Below, piece after piece: positions 1 to 6,179 of a stretch of 34,710 bases of DNA. The stretch's first letter is position 1. Each line of letters opens with the position of its first letter. A program made the position numbers and the translations under genes. Origin of the DNA: CAZSMC01 sp964607755 (lineage in GTDB: Bacteria; Zhuqueibacterota; Zhuqueibacteria; Residuimicrobiales; Krinioviventaceae); contig CAZSMC010000044.1 in assembly GCA_964607755.1 (NCBI GenBank), positions 1 through 34,710 on the forward strand, in the 5' to 3' direction. The notes beneath the pieces are model-generated. The model saw nothing but the letters and a program-made list of their open reading frames with translations. It made no database searches and was not told the origin of the DNA.

Positions 1-753
1 TCCACCATCAGCACGACGCGCTACATTCGTACAGAGCTGACGAATCCGGAGGTGCCAATTCTGAGCTGGGCGTTGTTACTTTTTGATGATTATGGCTGGA
101 CCGGTAGGCGCCGGAATTCGGATATCGGTTATGACGAGTCAGCAGCGATTCAAATTATCAGCGAGTCGCATCCAATTGCCCATGAACTTTCGGGGACGCA
201 AAAAATCTTTAGCACACCACAAGAATTCACCTGGGGCGTTCCCAATGAAAATGCAGTTAGAGTTGCGGCGCTGACGGATGATCTCGAAAAAGCTGCCATT
301 TTTACCTATAATGCCGGAGACATTATGTACAACGGCCAAACAGCCAATGCCCATCGGGTTGCGTTTTGTCTTTCGGACGAGAGTGCAGTCTATTTTACAC
401 CCGCCGGTGTGAAACTCTTCAAACAGGCTGTGGAATGGGCCATGAGTGGCGTCGGCGCCGTTGTGCAGGATAACAAAACGACCGTTCCTGATTTTCCCGA
501 GTTGTCACAAAATTATCCCAATCCCTTTAACGACAAAAGCACCATTGAATATACATTGCACAAATCAGGCCGTGTTAGGCTCGCTGTGTTCAATTCAATG
601 GGACAAAAAGTCCAGGATCTCGTCAACCAAACCCAAACTGCAGGCTCCCATACTGTTACATTTGACACCCGGGAGTTAGCAAGCGGCACTTATTTCTATC
701 GTTTGGAAACCGGGACTATTATGTTAGAAAAGAAACTCATGCTTGTCAAATAG
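1..753 (+). CDS. Secreted protein C-terminus with T9SS type A sorting domain (5' truncated)
   Basis: The reading frame is open from base 1, so the gene starts outside the window; the GTG at 52 is only an internal codon. The last ~85 residues are a textbook type IX secretion sorting domain: ELSQNYPNPFN, then a beta-rich stretch with VFNSMGQKV and LASGTYFYRL, ending in a short basic tail (KKLMLVK). Such domains send a protein through the T9SS and are removed or used for surface attachment. The preceding ~150 residues (HPIAHELSG, then RVAFCLSDESAVYFTPAG and LFKQAVEWAM) resemble a domain repeatedly found in large secreted FCB proteins, whose function I cannot name. The product is probably an extracellular or cell-surface protein. 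Confidence is high for the sorting domain and low for the cargo function. Confidence 0.9.
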   Translation, partial: STISTTRYIRTELTNPEVPILSWALLLFDDYGWTGRRRNSDIGYDESAAIQIISESHPIAHELSGTQKIFSTPQEFTWGVPNENAVRVAALTDDLEKAAIFTYNAGDIMYNGQTANAHRVAFCLSDESAVYFTPAGVKLFKQAVEWAMSGVGAVVQDNKTTVPDFPELSQNYPNPFNDKSTIEYTLHKSGRVRLAVFNSMGQKVQDLVNQTQTAGSHTVTFDTRELASGTYFYRLETGTIMLEKKLMLVK

Positions 754-760
754 AGCCAGG

Positions 761-797
761 ACTTTTATAGTACACCTTCCAGGTGTGCTGCAAATTT
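761..797 (+). terminator. Hairpin after the T9SS cargo gene; also a repeat-family copy
   Basis: Fifteen bases after the stop at 753, GTACACCT and AGGTGTGC form a stem around a short TCC loop, followed by CAAATTTTGTT, which is moderately T-rich. Position and shape fit an intrinsic terminator. The same sequence pattern recurs at 26121-26157, so it may be a dispersed palindromic repeat that happens to sit here. Confidence 0.45.
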
Positions 798-854
798 TGT
801 TAATTATCCATGATAAAAGCATTGAAACCAGAACCAGAGATGTTGCTGTGTCTA

Positions 855-950
855 AACAATGGGTCACTGAACAAACGCTATCTATTTGATAAATTTATAT
901 AAAATACTGACTAGAAAAAATAATTTGCAACCCAACAGTGACCCATTGTT
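855..950. repeat. 15-bp perfect inverted repeat with 66-bp spacer
   Basis: AACAATGGGTCACTG (855-869) is exactly complementary to CAGTGACCCATTGTT (936-950). The interior is AT-rich and non-coding. It could be a miniature inverted-repeat element or a remnant of a mobile element's ends; I see no target-site duplication immediately outside the arms. Confidence 0.5.
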
Positions 951-1071
951 ACGTTATCTGGAACCTACTCACCTCGAACTGAGCTCATACAATATCACCG
1001 ATTTCAACCTTGGAATCCCGCAATTTTTTACCCATATTTAATGCTTGCTAACGAACACCAGGAATGAAAAG

Positions 1072-1996
1072 ATGATGGCACAACGACTTTTGGTTTTGAT
1101 GATTTTTCTCTCCGGTTACTTGCTTTATGCTACGCCATTTACCGGTACTTTTCTGAACGAACAGAAGAAACGATTGCACGCTTTGCAAATAAAGTGACAT
1201 GGCAACGTTGGAATCCATAGCGTCCACACCGGGTGGCAATCCGCTCTGGACGGTGATAATCGCGCGGAAAAATACTGAATTGCCAGCCATTGCGATTTTC
1301 GGCAACATCGACGGCAATGAACTCGACTGGTTTTATAGCGCCCATGGCATCTTTATGTTCAGCAACGAATTATGGACCTCGTTTGATTACTTCCGCAAGG
1401 AGGGAAGAGAGAGCGGCTGGTTTGGTCGCCAGGAGGATGTGTACAAATTTGATGAATTGTTGCTCTTTGGCGAGGGCATTGTGGAATGGAAACCGATCGA
1501 ACATCCTCAATACGGCACAATCGAAATCGGCGGCATCAAGAAAAACTGGACGCGTACCGCGCCGTCCTTTTTAATCGAAGACATGTGCCATCGTAACATG
1601 GTGTTCACATTGTTTCACGCCTATCATCTGCCCAGAATTGCCGTGGATTCGGTTAACGTGCAAAAGCTCGACGATTCGCTATTGCAGATTGATGTGATTA
1701 TCCGAAACGACCGCATGCTGCCGACCCGTTCCGCGCATGAAGTGCAGCATAAATTCACCCGCCCGGATTGGGTGACGCTTGAGGCCGCTGATGTGATCGC
1801 CGGTTTTGTGGTGACCAATCCCTTGCAAAATCTTGCCACCGAGCAAAAACATCACCCGCAGCGGATCAATATCGAAACCATTCCCGGTATGGGCACGGTG
1901 CAGCTTCGCTGGCTGGTGCAGTCAACGCTAAATGGCACATTGGTTGTCGATTCGCATCGTGGCGGACATATTGAACAATCTGTCGATTTGCGCTGA
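1072..1996 (+). pseudogene. M14 zinc carboxypeptidase remnant, core deleted and frameshifted
   Basis: Three reading frames share one degraded gene. Frame 1 from the ATG at 1072 gives a signal peptide (MAQRLLVLMIFLSGYLLYA). A second frame from about 1146 gives FSERTEETIARFANKVTWQR. The third frame (1199-1996) gives SIASTPGGNPLWTV and PAIAIFGNIDGNE, the typical N-terminal part of M14-like peptidases, then jumps directly to a C-terminal part containing YGTIEIGG, LIEDMCHRN and FHAYHLP. The segment that should carry the His/Glu zinc site and most of the catalytic fold is missing between DGNE and LDWFYSAHG (about 1321). The C-terminal ~200 residues are well preserved, which suggests recent decay or several assembly errors. 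No functional peptidase can be made from this. Confidence 0.75.
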
Positions 1997-2150
1997 GTTG
2001 AATGCGATTACTGAAACGAAAATCGAAGAACTGGCATCCATTTCGTCAAGTGAATTTTCCGCAGAATTTATGAACCATTATTGAGCATATCTCTCACAGA
2101 AGATATCGAACATTCCTGGATTTTACCGTTTCAGAAAAGGTTTGGCAATT

Positions 2151-2209
2151 ATGAAAATGAAAACGCTTTTATTTTTTTTGTACTGTTTTTGACTTTATCC
2201 TGCGCCACT
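2151..2209 (+). pseudogene. Lipoprotein signal peptide remnant, frameshifted at a T run
   Basis: ATG at 2151 begins MKMKTLLFF and then hits TGA at 2190. Removing one T from the eight-T run at 2172-2179 would give MKMKTLLFFVLFLTLSCA, a standard lipoprotein signal with lipobox LTLSC. The restored frame soon stops as well (near 2220). This is the 5' stub of a lost lipoprotein gene that now runs into the oxidoreductase remnant downstream. Confidence 0.5.
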
Positions 2210-2459
2210 TATTCACCGCGAACTGATTGATGAACTGGATCAATGGATTCGCGCTTGTGAAGGCAAAAAGCAAGCCGATGACAATTTTATCAGGATGCAG
2301 CCGGTCTCGGATACGCTGCTTCTGGGCACTGTCGGTTTGCGGGTGCCGGAAAAATTATATTACGACGCCAAGGCGATGAAAATTACCAATAACGAGGATG
2401 CGGACAAATTGTTGTACCGCAAGAATCGCAAGGGTTGGGAATTGGCCCAAGCAAGATAG
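2208..2459 (+). pseudogene. C-terminal remnant of a Gfo/Idh/MocA oxidoreductase
   Basis: A reading frame without a start encodes about 83 residues: ELIDELDQWIRACEGKK, then MQPVSDTLLLGTVGLRV, PEKLYYDAKAMKITNNEDA and KLLYRKNRKGWEL. This matches the conserved C-terminal end of Tat-exported Gfo/Idh/MocA dehydrogenases, where lysine- and tyrosine-rich KLxYDxxxMKITN and LYRxxRKGWEL blocks recur. The NAD-binding and catalytic parts are absent. An intact but different family member lies at 20976-22307; its C-terminus does not have these blocks, so this is not a simple copy of it. Confidence 0.7.
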
Positions 2460-2521
2460 TTGAATGTATTCATTTTGCAGGATGGGTTACTACGGGGCTT
2501 GCAGACTTGGATTCACCAATC

Positions 2522-2935
2522 TCACACACGCCTGACAGACAAGCCAGCATTTTGAGCCGCTTCAATTTGGCGACAATCTGAAGATACAAATAGCTCTGTA
2601 TCCCATTCGATTGCACACGCAACGTGTAAAGAATCCATAGCTCTTAAATTATTTGATTCCAATAGAGTGATCGATGTATTTACTACAGAAGGAGTTACAT
2701 TTATGATTATTGCATCTTCAATTTCTTCTGTTAATCTGCTTTTCATGAGAGAATAGTCATCCGGGCTTAATGATTTTTCTCGTAATTTCCGGTTAAACGC
2801 CGAGATCAATTCCGGAACACAAATAATACTGATCCCCAGTGATGTTGTTTCTAAGCAGATATTTTCAACAATTTGACTACCTTTTTCAAGGACATAACGT
2901 TTAGCAAATGCTGAAGAATCAAAAAATGTTTTCAT
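2522..2935 (-). CDS. PIN-domain toxin (VapC-like ribonuclease)
   Basis: A ~137-residue PIN domain, a Mg2+-dependent ribonuclease fold typical of toxin partners. Visible acidic residues that would form the metal site are the Asp in KTFFDSSAF near the N-terminus, the Glu in PELISAFNR, the Asp in RAMDSLHVA and the Asp in VSSDCRQ. Length fits the VapC family. ATG at 2935 is preferred over the TTG at 2938; it overlaps the antitoxin stop in the sequence TGATG, a sign of translational coupling. It forms a two-gene operon with the upstream Phd-like antitoxin. Likely role is growth arrest by RNA cleavage when the antitoxin is lost, as known for the family; the RNA target cannot be read from the sequence. 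Confidence 0.85.
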   Translation of the reverse strand: MKTFFDSSAFAKRYVLEKGSQIVENICLETTSLGISIICVPELISAFNRKLREKSLSPDDYSLMKSRLTEEIEDAIIINVTPSVVNTSITLLESNNLRAMDSLHVACAIEWDTELFVSSDCRQIEAAQNAGLSVRRV

Positions 2936-3162
2936 CAAGACGCCTCTCGATCATCAATTATTATACTTGAGAGGTTTTTCCCTTTTAACGTCAATTTTAA
3001 TGCCGGTTTTTTCCAGGAAGGATTTTTAAAAGCATTTTTCGGAGGTGATATTTCGGCGATTACTTTGCCATGTCTCATAATCATTAATGTCTCGCCACGT
3101 TCAACTTCATTAAACAGGCCTGATGCCTTTTTACGAAATTCTGTGAATGTAATTGTCTTCAT
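2935..3162 (-). CDS. Phd/YefM-family antitoxin
   Basis: A 75-residue protein beginning MKTITFTEFRKKASGLFNEV followed by GETLMIMRHGKVIAEI, the normal N-terminal DNA-binding fold of Phd/YefM antitoxins, with a C-terminal tail (LTLKGKNLSSIIIDD) that would wrap the PIN toxin. ATG at 3162 is chosen because AAGGAG lies at 3170-3175, seven bases upstream; longer in-frame starts reach into the promoter. Family members bind their own promoter palindrome and neutralise the toxin; a matching palindrome is present just upstream (3192-3205). Confidence 0.85.
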   Translation of the reverse strand: MKTITFTEFRKKASGLFNEVERGETLMIMRHGKVIAEISPPKNAFKNPSWKKPALKLTLKGKNLSSIIIDDREAS

Positions 3163-3191
3163 AATTCTACTCCTTGACATAAGATCAAAAC

Positions 3192-3227
3192 GTACATTAA
3201 TGTACATAATAATGTGCATTGCGTCAA
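3192..3227 (-). promoter_or_regulatory. Toxin-antitoxin promoter with overlapping palindromic operator
   Basis: Reading the minus strand, TTGACG (3227-3222) and TACATT (3204-3199) are spaced by 17 bases and fit a sigma-70-like promoter. The -10 box lies inside the perfect 14-bp palindrome GTACATTAATGTAC (3192-3205), with a further ATGTACAT/ATGTGCAT imperfect repeat next to it. TGTACA-centred palindromes are the known operator core for YefM-type antitoxins, so autorepression by the antitoxin is likely. Confidence 0.6.
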
Positions 3228-3311
3228 GAATTTTTTACTGTTTCATCTTGTACCAAGCCAGAGGCCTGGCACACATTACTGTGTATACCTTAAATAAAAC
3301 CATCCTGCGAG

Positions 3312-3617
3312 CTATTTCTCATTGATTTTTTTATGTTCCACCTCTATCGTTTTTCCCATAATACCATAAGAAGTACTGTTAAGATAGTGTAATGTGTGGA
3401 ACTTTTCAGTAATCCATCTTCCATTGAACAGTTCAGAATCCGCCAAAGCGCGAATAACGTGGCAAATGAGCAAATCATGCGCTTGCATCGGAAAGACGTC
3501 TGTTACGCGGCATTCCAAATGACCGGCACATTCTTTTATCAATGGCGGCTCGACCAATTCAGCAGGTACTGGCGTCAGACCGCTTTTCTTGAATTTGTCT
3601 AGTTTGGCTTTCATCAA
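3312..3617 (-). pseudogene. Flavin reductase-like (flavoredoxin) C-terminal fragment
   Basis: About 100 residues with KFKKSGLTPVPAELVEPPLI, then HLECRVTDVF, HDLLICHVIRALAD and GRWITEKFHTLHYLN, matching the C-terminal half of FMN-binding flavin reductase-like proteins of the flavoredoxin type, usually about 190 residues. The N-terminal half, which carries most of the FMN-binding strands, is missing; upstream on the same strand is unrelated sequence. It is most likely non-functional. A shortened stand-alone product cannot be excluded, since an ATG opens the fragment. Confidence 0.65.
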
Positions 3618-3629
3618 AAATCGATAAGT

Positions 3630-3824
3630 TTATTGAACAAATACAGCTTTTCCCGTTTTCGTGAACGTGCGACAGCAAGGCGATAAAAATGACCAACCAC
3701 GAGGGTGGTCATAGATTGTTGCACCGATAGAATCTGAAAGGGTGGTGGACTTTTTTAAAAATGCAAATAATTCTTCTACAAGAGCATATTCAAATGCCTT
3801 GCCAGCTTCTGTTTGTGTTGGCAT
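3630..3824 (-). pseudogene. Possible type II restriction endonuclease N-terminal fragment
   Basis: The first ~35 residues (MPTQTEAGKAFEYALVEELF and following) resemble the N-terminus of HaeIII-family type II restriction endonucleases, which open with a GKAFEYA-like block. After about residue 36 the sequence (YDHPRGWSFLSPCC) no longer looks like that family and the frame ends at 64 residues. It lies directly downstream of a frameshifted adenine methyltransferase in the same orientation, which supports a ruined restriction-modification pair. The family call rests on a short match and is tentative. Confidence 0.4.
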
Positions 3825-3848
3825 AATTTAATCAATTGCTCCTATAAA

Positions 3849-4723
3849 TTATAAATTATGAACCCTGGCAATATCATGACTCAATATGAGTACTTCTTTT
3901 GATTTTTTATCATTTGACATTCCATATTTCCATTGAGGGTATAATATTTTGTAATCTTTATACATTTCGAGTATTTGAGCGGTATTATTATAAGAATCCA
4001 ATTTTCTCTATTTATAAGCAATTCATTTAATGATTGATGATCAAAGTCTTTATGTGCATCGCCATTACGTCCATATAAATGGTTTTCTATAAGATAGGGT
4101 GGATCTAAATACAAGAATGTATTTTTATGCAAAGGAATTGACTCTTTAAAGTCTTTCCCTTCAACCTGGATATTCGGATTATAAAAATTCCTTAATCGGT
4201 TTATTGATGATAATGTAAAACGCGGATGATTTGGAGACATTCCACCAGACAAAGTTGATCCTGAATATGAACTCCTATTTAATACATAAAATATAGCAGC
4301 TCTTTCAAAACTTGTTGAAAAATTATTTTGTAATTTTTGGAGTCTGTAGAAAGTCTCTCTTTCTAAAGGGTAATATTTTTCAACTTCATTTGCAAGACTG
4401 TTAGGACAATTTAATGCATGTTGCCAAAACTCCACTAATGGCTGAAAAACATCGTATCCTGTAACCTTGATACCCCGTGCAGCACAATACAATTCAACAG
4501 ATCCACCTCCTAAAAAGGGGGAACAAAGTTCTGTAATATTTTTCGGAATAAGAGATGCAATGAGTTTGACAGCTCTTGATTTCCCTCCCGGATAACGCAA
4601 AAGCGGCCGATCTGAATAAGTTATGGTTATATCTTTATGTATAATTCCAAAATCTAAAAAAAGTGTATTACCATTATCCTTAACTGTATAATTATCAGAA
4701 TCTAATCGATAGATATAGCTCAT
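3849..4723 (-). pseudogene. DNA adenine methyltransferase (Dam/D12 class), 3' frameshift
   Basis: The protein contains the class alpha N6-adenine methyltransferase blocks in order: RYPGGKSRA, the SAM-binding PFLGGGSVEL, NRSSYSGSTLSGGMSP and the catalytic FLYLDPPY. After ENWIL (about 3993-4000) the open frame drifts into unrelated residues and stops at 3881. The neighbouring frame instead continues with YNNTAQILEMYKDY, PQWKYGMS and KEVLILSHD, the expected family C-terminus, and stops at 3849-3851. A single-base loss near 3993 explains this. The catalytic DPPY is upstream of the shift, but the C-terminal fold would be wrong. The first ~36 residues before RPLLRYPGG are not typical, so the true start may be internal. 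It may have been the modification half of a restriction-modification system with the fragment at 3630-3824. Confidence 0.8.
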
Positions 4724-4730
4724 TTTAAAC

Positions 4731-4984
4731 TCATTTCCATATTAATATTTTCGATGTTATTAAATTATGCAGTACTATGATTTTGTCCATCGAGGTATTC
4801 TATCAAATAAATATTCATAATAAACTAAATTTAATCTATCTTGACATAATTGCAAAAATTTTTTAGCATTCATCTCATTCCCCTGGGTCCCGGGGGAACG
4901 CAGACGTGACGTCCTGCGTCAGCCACCAAAAGCACACAAAACCTTCAATCGGCGTTCCGCCAGAGGACTGGTGGAACGCGGGTG
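4731..4984. repeat. Long direct repeat, copy A (~255 bp)
   Basis: This segment is repeated imperfectly, roughly three quarters identical by eye, at 5851-6106 in the same orientation. Shared blocks include TCATTTCC, CTATGATTTTGT, CATCGAGGTAT, ATAAATATTCATAATAA, ATTCATCTCATTCCC, the palindrome GCAGACGTGACGTCCTGCGT (4900-4919) and the hairpin GCGTTCCGCCAG/CTGGTGGAACGC near the right end. It lies between the methyltransferase and the UPF0175/DUF3368 module and contains a small ORF (4775-4873). Confidence 0.8.
4775..4873 (-). pseudogene. Small degenerate ORF in repeat copy A
   Basis: ATG at 4873 encodes about 32 residues starting MNAKKFLQLCQDRLNL and continuing VYYEYLF. A different frame just after it reads TSMDKIIVLHNLITSKILIWK-like sequence to the methyltransferase start, suggesting an original protein of about 55 residues broken by a frameshift. 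The repeat copy at 5906-5995 shows the same residues with substitutions that look like protein-level conservation. I do not recognise the family. Confidence 0.45.
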
Positions 4985-5020
4985 AAATTTGAAACAGAAA
5001 AACGTTATTGCCAGGAATAG

Positions 5021-5485
5021 TTATGATTTACTGTACATCTCAATAAGTTTGTTCAATAGGTCATCAGACAACCGGAAGCCTTGATTCACCATCTTAAAAA
5101 TTACGGCAAGAACATCTGTAATTAACCCTTTTTCATGTGCTATCAATAAAGTCCCGATTGTACCAATGATATCAAGGTTAAAAGATTTAGCTATTTTTCG
5201 GCCCTTTACTTCATCTATAATTAATGTCGAATTCTTGGTTTCGATGGCGAGTGCAATAGAACTTGCTTCGCCTTTATCTAACTGAAATTCCAATTCAGCT
5301 ACTTTGGCCTTTTTTTGCACTGTTTTGACAATAATCCAATCTGGTAATGTTTCGCCAAATTCCTCTTTAACTTGCCCCGTAATCATGATCCGAGGATATA
5401 ATTGATTCAGAACATCCAATAATTCAACATTTTCGAGCGCAATCAGGCAACTTGTATCTACGATAGCAATTTTATTCATCAACAA
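5021..5485 (-). CDS. DUF3368 PIN-like toxin
   Basis: A 154-residue PIN-like protein of the DUF3368 group. It has MNKIAIVDTSCLIALENV at the start (first metal-binding Asp), an acidic GEASSIALAI block, IIDEVKGRKIAKSFNLDIIG with a second acidic site, and the GTIGTLLIAHEKGLI block characteristic of this group. ATG at 5485 or 5479 is possible. It overlaps the upstream UPF0175 gene by 14 bases, so the two are translated together. DUF3368/UPF0175 pairs are recognised as toxin-antitoxin modules; this one looks intact, with all expected blocks. Probable role is RNA cleavage restrained by the partner. Confidence 0.85.
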   Translation of the reverse strand: MLMNKIAIVDTSCLIALENVELLDVLNQLYPRIMITGQVKEEFGETLPDWIIVKTVQKKAKVAELEFQLDKGEASSIALAIETKNSTLIIDEVKGRKIAKSFNLDIIGTIGTLLIAHEKGLITDVLAVIFKMVNQGFRLSDDLLNKLIEMYSKS

Positions 5486-5690
5486 GTTTTTCTATTTCGT
5501 TTGCGGTTTCCCCAAATATTGTCACACCGTACTCACCAACACGTTCGAGAAATTGTTTTTTTGATATTCCAACCAGATCAGCGGCCTGCCCCGATGACAT
5601 GACTCCTCTCTCAAACAATTGTGCGGCTAACTGCATTTTAACATCAGTTTCATTTACAGAGTCTGGGATTTTTAATTTCATTGTTTTCAT
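5472..5690 (-). CDS. UPF0175-family antitoxin
   Basis: A 72-residue UPF0175 protein: MKLKIPDSV near the start, AAQLFERGVMSSGQAADLVG and GISKKQFLERVGEYGVTIF, the usual helix-turn-helix-like core of this family. It is the first gene of the toxin-antitoxin pair, with an AGG ten bases before the ATG at 5690. Family members are predicted DNA-binding antitoxins that repress their own operon. The pair is bracketed by two copies of a ~255-bp direct repeat. Confidence 0.85.
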   Translation of the reverse strand: MKTMKLKIPDSVNETDVKMQLAAQLFERGVMSSGQAADLVGISKKQFLERVGEYGVTIFGETANEIEKLVDE

Positions 5691-5850
5691 TGTAAAACCT
5701 ACAATTTTTTTTATTATGCAATCTCCAACGGACTGAATAGTTCCAAAGGAGGATGACTGTTTACAATATTGATTTGATTGAACATGCAGATTTTATCAAA
5801 AACTATTGTAATCATTGTTTATTTAACTAAACAATTCAATATCTCAAATC

Positions 5851-6106
5851 TCATTTCCGTATTAATTTTTCTATGATATTAAATTATACAGCACTATGAT
5901 TTTGTTCATCGAGGTATATACAATCCATATAAATATTCATAATAAGCTAAATTTAAACTATCTTGACAGAATTGCAAAACTTTTTTCACATTCATCTCAT
6001 TCCCATGGTCCCAGGGGTAGCGCAGACGTGACACCCTGCGTGAACCACTAACATAACGCAAAACGTCCAATCGGCGTTCCGCTAGAGGACTGGCGGAACG
6101 AGGGGG
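5851..6106. repeat. Long direct repeat, copy B (~255 bp)
   Basis: Second copy of the element at 4731-4984, same orientation. It has the palindrome CGCAGACGTGACACCCTGCG (6021-6040) and the hairpin GCGTTCCGCTAG/CTGGCGGAACG. The hairpin stems differ from copy A by single changes that keep most pairs, which suggests that the fold is maintained. It sits between the toxin-antitoxin promoter side and the Fic gene's 3' end. Confidence 0.8.
5906..5995 (-). pseudogene. Small degenerate ORF in repeat copy B
   Basis: ATG at 5995 encodes 29 residues (MNVKKVLQFCQDSLNL, then AYYEYLYGLYIPR), parallel to the ORF in copy A. As there, another frame downstream reads TSMNKIIVLYNLIS, so the ancestral product was longer. 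It could be a vestigial gene carried by the repeat. Confidence 0.45.
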
Positions 6107-6179
6107 AAGTACGTAGCTGGTAAATGGCGTTGCAAGGCGGAGGCTTGCAACGAGATTGAAAAAGATCCACAAAGGAGGA

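Larger units (their letters stand above)
754..1071. other. Intergenic region, 318 bp
   Basis: No credible coding sequence is visible. It holds a hairpin just after the first gene (see 761-797) and a 15-bp perfect inverted repeat (855-869 with 936-950). The rest is AT-rich and featureless to my reading. Confidence 0.6.
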
